A stretch of 64,000 nucleotides of DNA from Mycobacterium gallinarum (GCF_010726765.1 NZ_AP022601.1:5332001-5396000); one strand, 5' to 3'. Shown: positions 52,571 through 62,396, counted from the stretch's first letter. Notes: generated from the letters alone by a model not told the origin. A program made the numbers and translations.

Positions 52571-54361
52571 CTAGCTGCCTCCCTCATAAACCCATGAGTT
52601 TCCGTGCTGGGTGTAACCGTATGCGGCCGCGTTATACTTGAGGAAGTTGATCTCGAGAGCTGAGAATGATCGCCTCTGCACCGCCGCAATCTGCTCGACG
52701 CTTTCGAACCCATCAGGCAAGACATATTCGATACGTGGCACTCCATTCTCCAACTGCGTGCGCAGGAATTGCTCATTCACCTCCCATGTAACAGTTCTCG
52801 CTTGTTCATCACTGAGTCCGTGGCTAAGGGCGTTCCAGGTTGCGTCACCGGTGTCGAAGTAGATCCCGCCGTTACTCCGCGCTTCACCGATGTATCCATC
52901 ATCCATTCCGGCCCACTTCCCTAGAACCACTCGGTCTGCGTTCCCCGTGTCGGGTGGACCCGGCATGTGGTGCGTGGACAGGTCTGCGACTTGCCGGGCC
53001 AGATCCAGGGTCGATTGCCCGTTCGCGACGGCGTCGTTGAGATTCGATGCGATTTCGGGAGCGTGAGACGAGTATCCGTCGGAGTAATCCCAAACGCCGG
53101 GTGCTGGATACTCTCCAGCGAGCGGTGTTGGAAAGGCTTCGGCGGCAGGGTGGTGTCCACTGGGCACATCGACGAGGTGCGATGGAATGCCCACGCCCGC
53201 GATATCGTCGAGCGCTCCTGCTCGTGCGACGAGAGCAGCTTCGCCGCCGAAGATGACACCAGGTGCGGCGATGGCACCCTCGGCTGCCTTCCCGCCGAGG
53301 TAATACGCCGCACTCGGAGAGTCGAGCGCATTGTTGACTTCGTCGACTGCCGCTCCAACCGGGTTCGTGATTTGGTCGTTGGTGCTCTCGAGTAGGTCAC
53401 GCCACGACTCCCACACACCCGGTGCCCCCGGCCCGCCCTGTCCGATCAGGTTTTTGATGCCTTGTTCGGTCTCGAACCAACGATCGGCAAAGCCCTCTGC
53501 GAAGCCGGGCGGCGGCATCTTGTCCGGTTCCGGCGGGGTGTAGGGCTTGAGCGGTTGTCGTGCCGCGGACACCATCGCATCTAGGCGCGCTTCGATCTGA
53601 TCCGGCGGAACACCGTCGCGAAGCATCGTCTGCCGGGCCAACGCCTTGAACTTTTCGACCTTCGCCGGATTCAACGGAACCGGTGCCGCAGAACCGTCGA
53701 CCCCCTGGGCGCCCGACGGGACGGGTCGTCCGGCGAGCTGATCGAGTGCGCTGTCCAAGCTGTCCGGTTGCGACGCGCTGTCCGCGGATGGCGGTGCTTG
53801 CCGTTCCCCAGTGCCGGGCAGCAAAAGGTCCTCCACCGAGGACGCCGTCTTCACCTCAGGAGCCGGGATGCCGGTGGCCCTGGCAATCGCCCCCGCCAGG
53901 TCGGCATCCACTCCTTCGCCCTGGGCCAGTACTGCGGCGATCTGCGCTTGCAAGTCGGCGACTTTGGCTGCCACCTTAGCCGCGGCCTCGTCATCCAAAT
54001 ACGCTGTGTCCGGCGGGATTACCTGGTTCGTGGACTCGTCGATCTGTACCGCGGGCGCCTCGGCGGCGAAATCTAGGATGTCCGTGATCTTTTGGGCAAC
54101 CTGCTCAGCTTGCTGCTGTGCGGCCTCCATGTCGGCGGCCGCTTTGCCCAGGTTCTCCGCCACCCCCTCGTGCTCACCGGCGGTGGCCACCATCGCCGCC
54201 CGCGCCGAGTCTCCGCCGTCGCCCTCCCACGTGGAGGCCGTCGCCAACGACCGATAGAAGTCAGCCGAATTCGTATGGTTCGCCGCGGCCCCACGGGTGG
54301 ACGCGGCGAGATCCGCGATTTCGGGCGGCCACTCCCGCAGCTCCCTCAAGTTCAGCGCCAC
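52571..54361 (-). CDS. ESX-exported polymorphic toxin
   Basis: Protein of 596 residues from a GTG. The N-terminal helical export region (about 1-165; ATASTWEGDGGDSARAAM gives a W-x-G turn) has a second coiled coil KVAAKVADLQAQIAAVLAQGEGVDADLAGAIARATG shared in style with the 30212 protein. A proline/alanine linker (165-310) and a glycine/alanine-rich pre-toxin region (310-420) follow. The C-terminal domain (about 440-596) has ADRVVLGKWAGMDDGYIGEARSNG, GIYFDTGDATWNAL, TWEVNEQFLRTQLENGV and RSFSALEINFLKYNAAAYGY. I do not recognise that toxin domain. Flanked by ESX partner and immunity genes. Confidence 0.8.
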   Translation of the reverse strand: MALNLRELREWPPEIADLAASTRGAAANHTNSADFYRSLATASTWEGDGGDSARAAMVATAGEHEGVAENLGKAAADMEAAQQQAEQVAQKITDILDFAAEAPAVQIDESTNQVIPPDTAYLDDEAAAKVAAKVADLQAQIAAVLAQGEGVDADLAGAIARATGIPAPEVKTASSVEDLLLPGTGERQAPPSADSASQPDSLDSALDQLAGRPVPSGAQGVDGSAAPVPLNPAKVEKFKALARQTMLRDGVPPDQIEARLDAMVSAARQPLKPYTPPEPDKMPPPGFAEGFADRWFETEQGIKNLIGQGGPGAPGVWESWRDLLESTNDQITNPVGAAVDEVNNALDSPSAAYYLGGKAAEGAIAAPGVIFGGEAALVARAGALDDIAGVGIPSHLVDVPSGHHPAAEAFPTPLAGEYPAPGVWDYSDGYSSHAPEIASNLNDAVANGQSTLDLARQVADLSTHHMPGPPDTGNADRVVLGKWAGMDDGYIGEARSNGGIYFDTGDATWNALSHGLSDEQARTVTWEVNEQFLRTQLENGVPRIEYVLPDGFESVEQIAAVQRRSFSALEINFLKYNAAAYGYTQHGNSWVYEGGS

Positions 54362-54365
54362 GGCG

Positions 54366-54683
54366 TCAGCTCAGCGCAGCACCCGCGTCGTCGATTCCGT
54401 CGGCGCTGGCGGTGTCCGTATCCGCATAGCGCGCCGCTGCTTCGCGGTGTCCCTGCGCGTTCGTGGCGAAGTGCTTGGCGAAGCGGGCGCTGTCGGCCTC
54501 CCAGGCTGCCAACATCTGCGGCACTGCGGCAGCCGACAAGCCCGCCCCCAGATTCGCCTGGCTCGCCCGCGCGAGCGCCTTCCCATGGGTCGCCAAGAAC
54601 TCGCTTGCGTGTCCGTCGAGTTGGTCCGCCGCCGCGTGCAGCTCTGTCAGATCAACCTTCAACGGCTCGTTCGGATTCGACAC
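54366..54683 (-). CDS. ESX-type secretion partner of the 52571 toxin
   Basis: Protein of 105 residues from a GTG preceded by GGGGGTGCGG. Two helices (LKVDLTELHAAADQLDGHASEFLATHG and AVPQMLAAWEADSARFAKHF) pair around a short turn, and the end AARYADTDTASAD carries the Y-x3-D type VII secretion signal. It is the first gene of the three-gene set, five bases before the toxin start. Confidence 0.78.
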   Translation of the reverse strand: MSNPNEPLKVDLTELHAAADQLDGHASEFLATHGKALARASQANLGAGLSAAAVPQMLAAWEADSARFAKHFATNAQGHREAAARYADTDTASADGIDDAGAALS

Positions 54684-54827
54684 CCCGCACCCCCAGCAAA
54701 CAGCATTTGATAGCAACCCTACCGCCGTCAGTGACCCGTGCTCGACACCAATATCAGACGCGGATCGGGGCGGTTCAGTGACGGCTGACGCCACGACTCG
54801 CGCGCGATGCCACGTAATCGAGCCAGG

Positions 54828-55604
54828 TCAGGCCAGGATCGATGCGAGTTCTGCGCGAGGTATCGAGACCGTCCGCGGACCAGCGGCCGAGATGGTCCAC
54901 TGCCCCTGGCTGAGGAAGAACAGCACCGCGTCATCGGTGAGGGCGAAGTTCTTGTACATCCCCGCGCCGATGGGGTTGTCGCCGACGGTCACGCTGGGCA
55001 ACTGCTTTTCCAAATCGGCCGCCACGAGACGGTCGAGCATCGCGACGGGGTCGGCGTCTGGTTTGAACAGCGCGTCGAATGTGATCGGCGCCTTCTTGCC
55101 GAGGTCGAAATTGAGGGCGTCGTAGTTCGTCACCGGATGGGCGCCGCCGAAGTTGACGTACTCCTCGAACACCAGGCTTTCGGTGCCCGAGCCCGGCGCG
55201 CCCGACCGGAATGTCTGCGACTTGATGTCGAGCGCTTTGGGCACATCGCGGGCCGGCTGATCCTCGACTAAGTCGATGAACTCGTCGCGTTGATCGGTCA
55301 GGACCTCAGCCACCGCGTCTTGGTCCGGGTAGTCGACCGGGAAGCTCATGTCGATCGTGTAGTCGGGCGTCTCGGTGTGGACCGTGCAGAGATTGGCGGC
55401 GCCGACCGTTCCCTCGAGCTCCGTGCACGCGGAGGACTCAGCAGCCGCGGCGGTCGGCGCGGCGGAAGTGGTGGCCGTCCCGGACGTTGAGGTTGTCGTT
55501 GGCGTCGTCACCGCCTCCGACGACGCCGCCGGCTCGGTGGAACTGTCACACGCCGCCACGGTGAGGATCACCGCGACCGCAATCACGAGGTGCCGGTTCT
55601 TCAT
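54828..55604 (-). CDS. Lipoprotein with RsiV-like (DUF3298) domain
   Basis: Lipoprotein of 258 residues. The signal peptide ends in the lipobox TVAAC (Cys near residue 19), followed by a Ser/Thr/Ala linker. The domain (about 65-258) has YTIDMSFPVDYPDQDAVAEVL, EEYVNFGGAHPVTNYDALNFDLGKKAPITFDALF, and the end NFALTDDAVLFFLSQGQ, as in the DUF3298/RsiV fold that in some proteins senses lysozyme. It has no sigma factor nearby, so it is not an anti-sigma factor; a secreted-antigen-type lipoprotein is more likely. Confidence 0.82.
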   Translation of the reverse strand: MKNRHLVIAVAVILTVAACDSSTEPAASSEAVTTPTTTSTSGTATTSAAPTAAAAESSACTELEGTVGAANLCTVHTETPDYTIDMSFPVDYPDQDAVAEVLTDQRDEFIDLVEDQPARDVPKALDIKSQTFRSGAPGSGTESLVFEEYVNFGGAHPVTNYDALNFDLGKKAPITFDALFKPDADPVAMLDRLVAADLEKQLPSVTVGDNPIGAGMYKNFALTDDAVLFFLSQGQWTISAAGPRTVSIPRAELASILA

Positions 55605-55653
55605 GCATGGAGCATGCCTCACTCGACATCGGCGGTCACTGCAATCACCAGGG

Positions 55654-57231
55654 TCAGCCCACAGCGGACGCCGACGGCGGGGCCGAGCCACCCTCCGGTT
55701 CGCGGTCCGTCATCAACGCGACGATCTTGTCGCGGTCGGCCTCCGACGGAAGGCCCATCCCGGGCGCGTACCCGTAGACCTCGTGCAGCGGGGTCGAGCC
55801 AATCCGGCCGTTCAGGATGTCCACCGACTCGGTCTTGATCAGGCCGGGATGCTCCACACCGCAGGCCTCGGCCACCTTGACCAAATCGCGGCGCAGCGTC
55901 TTGACGTAATTCGCCATCCGCTCGGCCTTGACTTCCGGCACCACGCCGCGGGCCAGCCACGCGTTCTGAGTGGCGACCCCGGTGGGACACGTGTCGGTAT
56001 GGCACTTCTGCGCCTGAATGCAGCCGATCGCGAGCATGGCCTCCCGTGCGACATTGACCATGTCGCAGCCAAGCGCGAAGCCGATGATCGCGTTGTCGGG
56101 CAGGCCGAGCTTGCCGCCACCGATGAAGACAACCTGCTCGTGCAGACCCCGGTTGGCGAAGATTTGGTACACCTGAGCGAAACCGAGTTGAAAGGGCAGG
56201 GAGACGGTGTCGGTGAAAATCATCGGCGCCGCGCCCGTGCCGCCCTCGCCGCCGTCGATGGTGACGAAGTCGACACCGCGTCCGGTCTCCTGCATGAGAT
56301 CGGTTAGCTCGCACCAGAATTCGAGATCACCGACGGCCGACTTGATCCCGACCGGTAAACCCGTCTCGGCGGCGAGCAGTTCAACCCAGTCCAGCAAGCT
56401 GTCAGTGTCGCTGAACTCCGCATGCCGCGACGGGCTGATGCAGTCACGGCCCTCCGGTATCCCGCGCGCCTCGGCGATCTCCGCTGACACCTTCGGCGCG
56501 GGCAGCAGCCCACCGAGGCTCGGCTTGGCACCCTGACTGAGCTTGATTTCGAGAGCACGGACCGGAGCGCCGGCCACCACGGCCTTGAGCTTGTCGAGAT
56601 CGAAACGACCATCGTCATCCCGGCAGCCGAAATACGCTGTGCCGATCTGGAAGATCAGCTCGCCGCCGTGCCGGTGATATCGCGAAATGCCGCCTTCACC
56701 GGCGTTGTGCAGACAGCCAGCCAGCGCGGCGCCACGATTGAGCGCCTCGACCGCGTTGCCTGACAGCGAACCGAAACTCATTGCCGAAATGTTGACAATC
56801 GACTTTGGCCGGAATGCCTTGGGGCGGTTGCGCGCTGCCCCCAGCACTTTGGCGCACGGCACCTCGAGTTCGTGCCCGGCCCTCGGCGCCGTCGGCGGGT
56901 CGGCTCTGCTGAACGTGCGGTGCTTGATCACCGGATATCCGACGGTGTACTCGAGGTCGTTGTCCGTGCCGAAACCGAAGTAGTTGTTCTCCTTCTTCGC
57001 CGATGCGTACACCCAACGACGCTGATCGCGAGTGAACGGGCGCTCCTCGTCGTTGGCCGCCACGATGTACTGGCGAAGCTCGGGGCCGATCGCTTCGATC
57101 AGGTAGCGGGCGTGTCCGAGCAGCGGATAGTTGCGCAACAGCGCGTGCTTACGCTGGAACAAGTCGCGCGCGACGACGGCTCCCACCGTCGAGGCGGCCG
57201 CGGCCGCGAGCGCGCGAACAGCTCTGCCCAT
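55654..57231 (-). CDS. FMN-binding glutamate synthase-like protein
   Basis: Flavoprotein of 525 residues with one N-terminal membrane helix (about 3-20) and the central FMN domain of glutamate synthase: ISAMSFGSLSGNAVEALNRGA (about 148-168), LEIKLSQGAKPSLGGLLPAPKV, DFVTIDGGEGGTGAAPM, and the iron-sulfur cysteines in GCIQAQKCHTDTCPTGVATQ. The amidotransferase part of normal GltB is missing, which is typical of this stand-alone family. The natural substrate and the role in mycobacteria are unknown. ATG at 57231 is the first credible start. Confidence 0.9.
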   Translation of the reverse strand: MGRAVRALAAAAASTVGAVVARDLFQRKHALLRNYPLLGHARYLIEAIGPELRQYIVAANDEERPFTRDQRRWVYASAKKENNYFGFGTDNDLEYTVGYPVIKHRTFSRADPPTAPRAGHELEVPCAKVLGAARNRPKAFRPKSIVNISAMSFGSLSGNAVEALNRGAALAGCLHNAGEGGISRYHRHGGELIFQIGTAYFGCRDDDGRFDLDKLKAVVAGAPVRALEIKLSQGAKPSLGGLLPAPKVSAEIAEARGIPEGRDCISPSRHAEFSDTDSLLDWVELLAAETGLPVGIKSAVGDLEFWCELTDLMQETGRGVDFVTIDGGEGGTGAAPMIFTDTVSLPFQLGFAQVYQIFANRGLHEQVVFIGGGKLGLPDNAIIGFALGCDMVNVAREAMLAIGCIQAQKCHTDTCPTGVATQNAWLARGVVPEVKAERMANYVKTLRRDLVKVAEACGVEHPGLIKTESVDILNGRIGSTPLHEVYGYAPGMGLPSEADRDKIVALMTDREPEGGSAPPSASAVG

Positions 57232-57342
57232 GCGGGCAGTGTTTCCGCGCTGGCGGGGCGTAAACCCCGCCCCCGTTCTGCCCGCGGCGTGTCCGCCCAC
57301 CGTGCGATGATGCCCGCACGCCAGACGCGAAGGGAGATTCCG

Positions 57343-58494
57343 ATGGGGTTTGAGCGAATCGACAACCTACTCAACGCCGTGACGGCCGACGGGTCCCTGC
57401 ACGGCATCGCCGCCACTGTCGTCGGCCGCGACGGCGTCCTCTACGAGGGCGCGGCCGGCGACGCCCGGCCCGACACCATCTTCCGGAATGCGTCGATGAC
57501 GAAGGCCGTGGCGACCACCGCGGCGCTGCAACTCCTTGAGGAGGGGCGCCTCGAACTCGACGCGACGGTGGCCTCGATCCTCCCCGAGTTCGGCGAGCTC
57601 CAGGTGCTCGACGGGTTCGAGGACGGGCAGCCGGTCCTACGCCCGCCCAAGACCCAGGCCACCGTCCGTCAGCTGATGAACCACACGTCCGGCTGCGGCT
57701 ACTTCTTCCTCAACGAGAAGCTCCACAAGTACTGCATGGACCACGGATTTCCTCACGTGCTCACAGGGCTCAAACAGAGCATCAGCTCGCCGCTCGTCCA
57801 CGATCCCGGCACGGTCTGGGAGTACGGCGTCAGCACCGACTGGGTCGGCCAGGTCGTCGAGGCCGTCAGCGGCCGGACGCTGGGCGACTACCTCGCCGAG
57901 AATGTCTACGGCCCGCTCGGCATGACGGACTCGACATTCACCCCGACCGACGAACAGCGCGCGCGCTTCCTGCCCGTCCTCACCAGGGCGGCGGACGGCA
58001 GCCTGGTGCCGACCGAGATCGACCTCGATGTCGAGCAGGAATGGCATTCAGGCGGCCACGGGTCCTACGGGACGATTCGCGACTATGGGCGGTTTGTCCG
58101 CGCGTGGGTCAACGGCGGCGAGCTCGACGGCAGGCGCATCCTCAACGAGGCGACGGTGGAGCTTGCGCTGCGGGACCACCTCGACGGGGCACCGCTGCCC
58201 AAGAAGCTGGAGCCGACTGTCCCCGAGCTGGCCAACCCGGTCGAGCTGCTCGATGTGCCGCAGGGGTGGGGCCTGGGGTTCCACGTGTACTCGATCGATC
58301 TGCCCGGCATGCGCAGCGCCGGCTCGGGCGACTGGTCGGGCCTGTTCAACACCTATTTCTGGGTCGACCGCAAGGCAGGGATCGGCGCCGTCATCGCGAC
58401 GCAACTGCTGCCCTTCTTCGACAAGAAGATGGTCGAGACCGCGCTGGGCTTCGAGGCCGCCGTCTACGCCGAGCTCCGCGCCGCGGTGTCCTGA
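57343..58494 (+). CDS. Serine beta-lactamase-fold esterase/hydrolase
   Basis: Beta-lactamase-related enzyme of 383 residues (class C/EstB type). The nucleophile is in NASMTKAV (S-x-x-K at about 51-54), the tyrosine motif in WEYGVSTDWVG and a C-terminal HSGGHGSYGT matches the third conserved box. No signal peptide is visible, so it is probably cytoplasmic and acts as an esterase or amidase rather than on antibiotics. ATG at 57343 has AGGGAGA eight bases upstream. It is divergent from the flavoprotein gene. Confidence 0.87.
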   Translation: MGFERIDNLLNAVTADGSLHGIAATVVGRDGVLYEGAAGDARPDTIFRNASMTKAVATTAALQLLEEGRLELDATVASILPEFGELQVLDGFEDGQPVLRPPKTQATVRQLMNHTSGCGYFFLNEKLHKYCMDHGFPHVLTGLKQSISSPLVHDPGTVWEYGVSTDWVGQVVEAVSGRTLGDYLAENVYGPLGMTDSTFTPTDEQRARFLPVLTRAADGSLVPTEIDLDVEQEWHSGGHGSYGTIRDYGRFVRAWVNGGELDGRRILNEATVELALRDHLDGAPLPKKLEPTVPELANPVELLDVPQGWGLGFHVYSIDLPGMRSAGSGDWSGLFNTYFWVDRKAGIGAVIATQLLPFFDKKMVETALGFEAAVYAELRAAVS

Positions 58495-58659
58495 GCACTG
58501 ACGCCGCGCGGCCCCGACCGCTGTGGGAGGATTCAACGCATTCGCATCGGCGTGATGATGCGATGCGCGGGGGGTTCCGCCTGGTTCCACACCCTCGACA
58601 GGGTTGTCGTCGGCGCATCTGTCACGCCTGGAAAAGCCCGAAAGATGTTTGGAGTTTCC

Positions 58660-60369
58660 ATGTCCACCCACAGGGTTTCTGCGCAGGATCCTGCCCCGAT
58701 CACGGCGGCGCTCGTCTGGCTCGGCGGCGGCGAGCGGCACGAGGTCGGCGCTCGCCACGAGCGGTCCACCCTGGCCAGTGCCGGGGCGGTGGTGCTGCTC
58801 GCCGCGATGCTGGCCTGGCTGGTCGCGGCCGTCGCGCTGAGCGAGTCGACGACCTGGCCGGTCGCGGCCGTCGTCGCTGTGACGGCAGGGTTCGGGCTGC
58901 TGGTCGGTGCGGTGAGCCGCACGATCGCCTCCGGCGCGATTCGTCGTGGCTCCGGCGTCGTGGGACGTGCTGCCGTCCTGTTCGCCGTCGGGCTCGTCGT
59001 CGGCGAACTCGCCGCCGTCGTCGTCTTCTCCGGATCGATCGATCGGCTGCTCGGCGAGCAGGCGGCGCGCACCGCCGAGTCCACCCCGGCCGCATCGCAA
59101 GCCGCGGCCGACCTGGACCGGAGTCGCGCGGCCCGCGGCGGGCTCGACGAAGCTGTAGAGCAGGCCGTGCAACGCCGCCAGGAGGCCCTCGTGGTGGCCC
59201 GTTGCGAGTTCAACCCCCGCCCCGATTGCCCGCAGATCACCATCACCGGCGTGCCCGGCGCCGGGCCCGAAACCCGCACGGCCAACGACTATCTCGCCGA
59301 CGCCCAGCGGACGCTCGACTCTGCGTTGGCCGAGCGGGACCGGCAGGCAGCCGTGCTCGATGCCCAGATCGCCGATGGCGAGCGGGCGCTGGCGCAGGCC
59401 CGGCAGGAGGCGATGGCCGATGCGGATCGCGGGCTGGGCGCTCGATGGGTCGCGATGAACGACCACACGCTGGCCGATTCGGGTGCTCTCGTCATGCGCT
59501 TGCTCGTCGACGGATTCTTCGTCCTACTCAGCTTGCTGCCCCTGATCCTCAAGCTGTGGCGGGGCGAGACGTCGCAGGATCGCGTTGTTGCCGCCGATGT
59601 CGAGCGGGATACAGCGGAACTCCACGCCGACACCGCGATCGCGGTGAAGCGGGCCGAGGTGCGCGCGGCGATCGACAACATGTGGGCGGAACAGCAGCTG
59701 GCCAGTGCCCGCATGGCCGTCGAGGCCCAGCTCGAGATCGATCGCGAGCAGCAACGCCGCCGGGTGATCGAGGCGACCGAGCCGGCGGTGACCGCGCGAT
59801 CGGAGCGCATACCCCAGGCCGCGATTGAGGATGTGTTCCTGCCGATCGCCGCCGAGGCCGAAGCGGCCAGCCTCTTACCGGCCGAGTTGCCGGCGGTGGT
59901 GGACACACACGAGAGCGCCCCAGAGGGCGACGGCGCGGTGGAGCGGTCCGGACGTCCGCTGATCCCGGCCATTCCGGACGTCACCCGGGCCGCCGCGCGC
60001 TGGATTCGCCCCCTGGTGCCGCCGATCCTCATCAACGCGATCGACACCACTACCAAGCCGCTGCGGGGTGTGCGGCAGATCTTTGAGGAGACCGAGGAGA
60101 TTCACATCTCCATGCGGCGCACCCACAGGGTGAGTGCTCACGTGGAGGAGACCGAAGACGTTGCGGCAGAACGCGGATTCGTTGCGGATGCGGCGGGCAC
60201 GCGGCATGCGACGACGGTCGAGCGCGATGACCGCGGACCCAGTCTCGGCGGTGCCGAACATGTGTCACCCGCAATTGCGAAGGGCGAGGATCGGGCCGAA
60301 CTCGCCGGGCGAAGCACCCGTGCGGTGCGTGGGCACCGCGGCTCCCGGGAACTACCGCCGGGGCGTTAG
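58660..60369 (+). CDS. DUF4407 membrane protein with a long charged coiled coil
   Basis: Protein of 569 residues. Four membrane segments near the N-terminus (about 35-140) are followed by a coiled coil with a CEFNPRPDCPQITI loop (about 175-270), another helix at 288-310 and a long helical cytoplasmic region. DUF4407 proteins are of unknown role. The ATG at 58660 has GGAG five bases upstream; ATG 58645 would add five residues. The C-terminal ~120 residues are low-complexity and charged. Confidence 0.78.
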   Translation: MSTHRVSAQDPAPITAALVWLGGGERHEVGARHERSTLASAGAVVLLAAMLAWLVAAVALSESTTWPVAAVVAVTAGFGLLVGAVSRTIASGAIRRGSGVVGRAAVLFAVGLVVGELAAVVVFSGSIDRLLGEQAARTAESTPAASQAAADLDRSRAARGGLDEAVEQAVQRRQEALVVARCEFNPRPDCPQITITGVPGAGPETRTANDYLADAQRTLDSALAERDRQAAVLDAQIADGERALAQARQEAMADADRGLGARWVAMNDHTLADSGALVMRLLVDGFFVLLSLLPLILKLWRGETSQDRVVAADVERDTAELHADTAIAVKRAEVRAAIDNMWAEQQLASARMAVEAQLEIDREQQRRRVIEATEPAVTARSERIPQAAIEDVFLPIAAEAEAASLLPAELPAVVDTHESAPEGDGAVERSGRPLIPAIPDVTRAAARWIRPLVPPILINAIDTTTKPLRGVRQIFEETEEIHISMRRTHRVSAHVEETEDVAAERGFVADAAGTRHATTVERDDRGPSLGGAEHVSPAIAKGEDRAELAGRSTRAVRGHRGSRELPPGR

Positions 60370-60379
60370 CGTCGCTGGC

Positions 60380-60994
60380 TCACCGGGCCACGGCGTAGCG
60401 AAGGTGCGCCACGCCCGGCGCATGGAGGACGCGAACGAGTTCCAGCTCGGGGACGCCCGCTTCGAAGCCGTCGAACAGGCGCTCGCCGGAACCGAGGATC
60501 ACCGGCGACACCTGCACGTCGATCTCGTCGACCAGCCCGGCCTTGATCGCCTGCCGCGCGCAGGAAGCGCCACCGGCGATCGAGATGTCCCGGTCGCCGG
60601 CCGCCGCCTGAGCTTGCGCGTAGGCAGCTTCGATTCCCTCTGTCACGAAGTGGAAGGTGGTACCGCCCTTCATCTCGATAGGCTCGTGCGCGTAATGGGT
60701 GAGGACGAAGACCGGGCAGTGATAGGGCGGCTCGTCGCCCCACCAGCCTTTCCAGTCCGAATCCGCCCACTCGCCACGGATGGGCCCGAACATGTTGCGG
60801 CCCATGATCGTTGCCCCCATGCCGTCGAGCATCTCCGACATCACCTGTCGGTTCACGGGGTGATCGCTGGCCGGCCCGATATGCCAACCATGCACCTTGA
60901 TCCCACCCACTCCGAGGGGGTTCTCCTCGCTCTGGTCGGGTCCGGCGACATAGCCGTCCGCCGAGATCGACATCGACAGGTTGGTTCGCGTCAT
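60380..60994 (-). CDS. Dihydrofolate reductase-like (RibD C-terminal) protein
   Basis: Protein of 204 residues of the RibD_C family. The N-terminal strand TNLSMSISADGYVAGPDQSEENPLG, the middle GATIMGRNMFGPIRGEW, and ISIAGGASCARQAIKAGLVDEIDVQVSPVILGSGERLF are the usual marks of the NADPH-binding DHFR fold. These proteins are reductases of unknown substrate, not the cell's essential folate enzyme. ATG at 60994 is preferred over a GTG at 61009. Confidence 0.88.
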   Translation of the reverse strand: MTRTNLSMSISADGYVAGPDQSEENPLGVGGIKVHGWHIGPASDHPVNRQVMSEMLDGMGATIMGRNMFGPIRGEWADSDWKGWWGDEPPYHCPVFVLTHYAHEPIEMKGGTTFHFVTEGIEAAYAQAQAAAGDRDISIAGGASCARQAIKAGLVDEIDVQVSPVILGSGERLFDGFEAGVPELELVRVLHAPGVAHLRYAVAR

Positions 60995-61031
60995 ACCCAA
61001 GGAGACCACCTGGCCCGCCGAAACTCATCGG

Positions 61032-61823
61032 CTAGTTCTGCGGCTGGTCTTCCCGCCAGATCTCCAGCACGTTGACATAGGGGTCGGGACTGACCGACAG
61101 CGCGCCGACGAAGGGATGCTCGAGCGCGAAGATCAGATACATCACGAAGCCCATCAGGCCCGCGGTCAGGCCGACCGCCACAGCGTGGATGAGCAAGTCG
61201 CGGGTCCCGAACAGGAACGTGAAGGCCATCACGACCGCACCACCGCCGAGCAGCAGTACCCACAGTTCGCCGGGGACCGCCGACTCGCCCGTCGACACCC
61301 GAAGCTTGCGGTTGTGGCTCAGGTCGTTCAACTTCACGATGTCGTGGTCGAAGAAGGCGATCTCGTTGCGGCTCTGGGGCTCTACCTTGAGGAAGGTCGA
61401 CCAGAGGGCGGACATGTGCTCGGACTCCTCCTCGATGGTCTCGCCCCGCCGCATCCGAGGTAGTTCGTCGTTGATCACGTCTTCGGTGTACGCGACGAGT
61501 CGCTGCCGCACCTCGAGCCGGTACTCCGGAGGAATCGCCGTGGAATCCCGAAGAAGGTCGGCGATCGCGCTGGCCTCCGCGGCGGTCGCGTCCTCGGCTT
61601 CGCCGAACTGTTCCCATACGACGACCACGACGAAGGCGACCAGCACTGCGTAGAGCACGCCTGCGAGCTGGAATACATCGCCCGACATCCCGCTCGCCGC
61701 CTCGAGGCGGGTGTGGGACACCGCTTTTCGAAAGACGATCAACCCACCCACCGACGCCGCGACGACGAACGTCACCGCGCAGAACCCGAGCACGGCAGCG
61801 GGCAATTGCAGAAGCCAGATCAC
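61032..61823 (-). CDS. DUF4239-type (bestrophin-like) membrane protein
   Basis: Protein of 263 residues from a GTG, with helices at about 1-27 and 43-68 and three near the C-terminus (about 185-240). The family strings are VLYAVLVAFVVVVVWEQFGEAEDATAAEASAIADLLRD and LFGTRDLLIHAVAVGLTAG. It is a paralogue of the 34399 gene, though clearly divergent. Function unknown. Confidence 0.77.
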   Translation of the reverse strand: MIWLLQLPAAVLGFCAVTFVVAASVGGLIVFRKAVSHTRLEAASGMSGDVFQLAGVLYAVLVAFVVVVVWEQFGEAEDATAAEASAIADLLRDSTAIPPEYRLEVRQRLVAYTEDVINDELPRMRRGETIEEESEHMSALWSTFLKVEPQSRNEIAFFDHDIVKLNDLSHNRKLRVSTGESAVPGELWVLLLGGGAVVMAFTFLFGTRDLLIHAVAVGLTAGLMGFVMYLIFALEHPFVGALSVSPDPYVNVLEIWREDQPQN

Positions 61824-61968
61824 AGGACCCCCCGATAGCGCGGACGCGTCGCCAGTATGACCGCGAATCCGACGCCGGTCGGTCACATTCGTCGTTGGTG
61901 ACGGTGTGTCCGAGATGCCTAGCCAGATAACGAAACCCGCAGGCTCGGACTATCGCGATCAGCGACGC

Positions 61969-62334
61969 TCAGGCCGCCCGACGATCCGTCCACTCCGCCA
62001 CCGCGCCGGCGGGGACGGCCGCAAGCCGGTTCTCTCGCACGGGACGGTAGCTCTGGAGATACCGGTCGATCTGCTCGCGCCGCAAGGGCCGCTCCCAGAT
62101 GTTCGCACCGTCGATGTCGATGCCGCTGTCATTGGATGCCGCCCGCTTGCGGGCACCGATGCGGAAGCCCGCGACCGTCGCGACCATCAGCACGACCAAG
62201 ACGGCGCCGATGACCCCGGCCAGCGGACTCGCGGCGGCAAGTGAGTAGACGAACGTTCCAAGGGCGACGAACGTCAACAGGAACAACACATAGGCCACAT
62301 TCGTCGGAGAAACGCGACCCAACACCTTCAACAT
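61969..62334 (-). CDS. Two-helix membrane protein divergent from the TetR gene
   Basis: Protein of 121 residues from the ATG at 62334 (GTG 62343 possible). Two helices (about 10-30 and 38-58) are followed by a basic and then acidic soluble tail with IDIDGANIWERPLRREQIDRYLQSY. No family is recognised. It lies directly across the double TetR-type operator from the regulator, so it is its most likely target, possibly a small efflux-related or envelope protein. Confidence 0.6.
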   Translation of the reverse strand: MLKVLGRVSPTNVAYVLFLLTFVALGTFVYSLAAASPLAGVIGAVLVVLMVATVAGFRIGARKRAASNDSGIDIDGANIWERPLRREQIDRYLQSYRPVRENRLAAVPAGAVAEWTDRRAA

Positions 62335-62360
62335 CACTCTCACCTTTACCCGATAAAAAA

Positions 62361-62396
62361 CGCTACGCGTATCGTAGCGCTACGCTTAGTGTAGCG
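62361..62396 (+). promoter_or_regulatory. Two overlapping inverted repeats, TetR-type operator
   Basis: CGCTACG-N5-CGTAGCG (62361-62379) and CGCTAC-N7-GTAGCG (62378-62396) share the same arms and overlap by two bases. They lie between the divergent genes at 62334 and 62438, where a TetR dimer pair could block both promoters. Confidence 0.75.
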
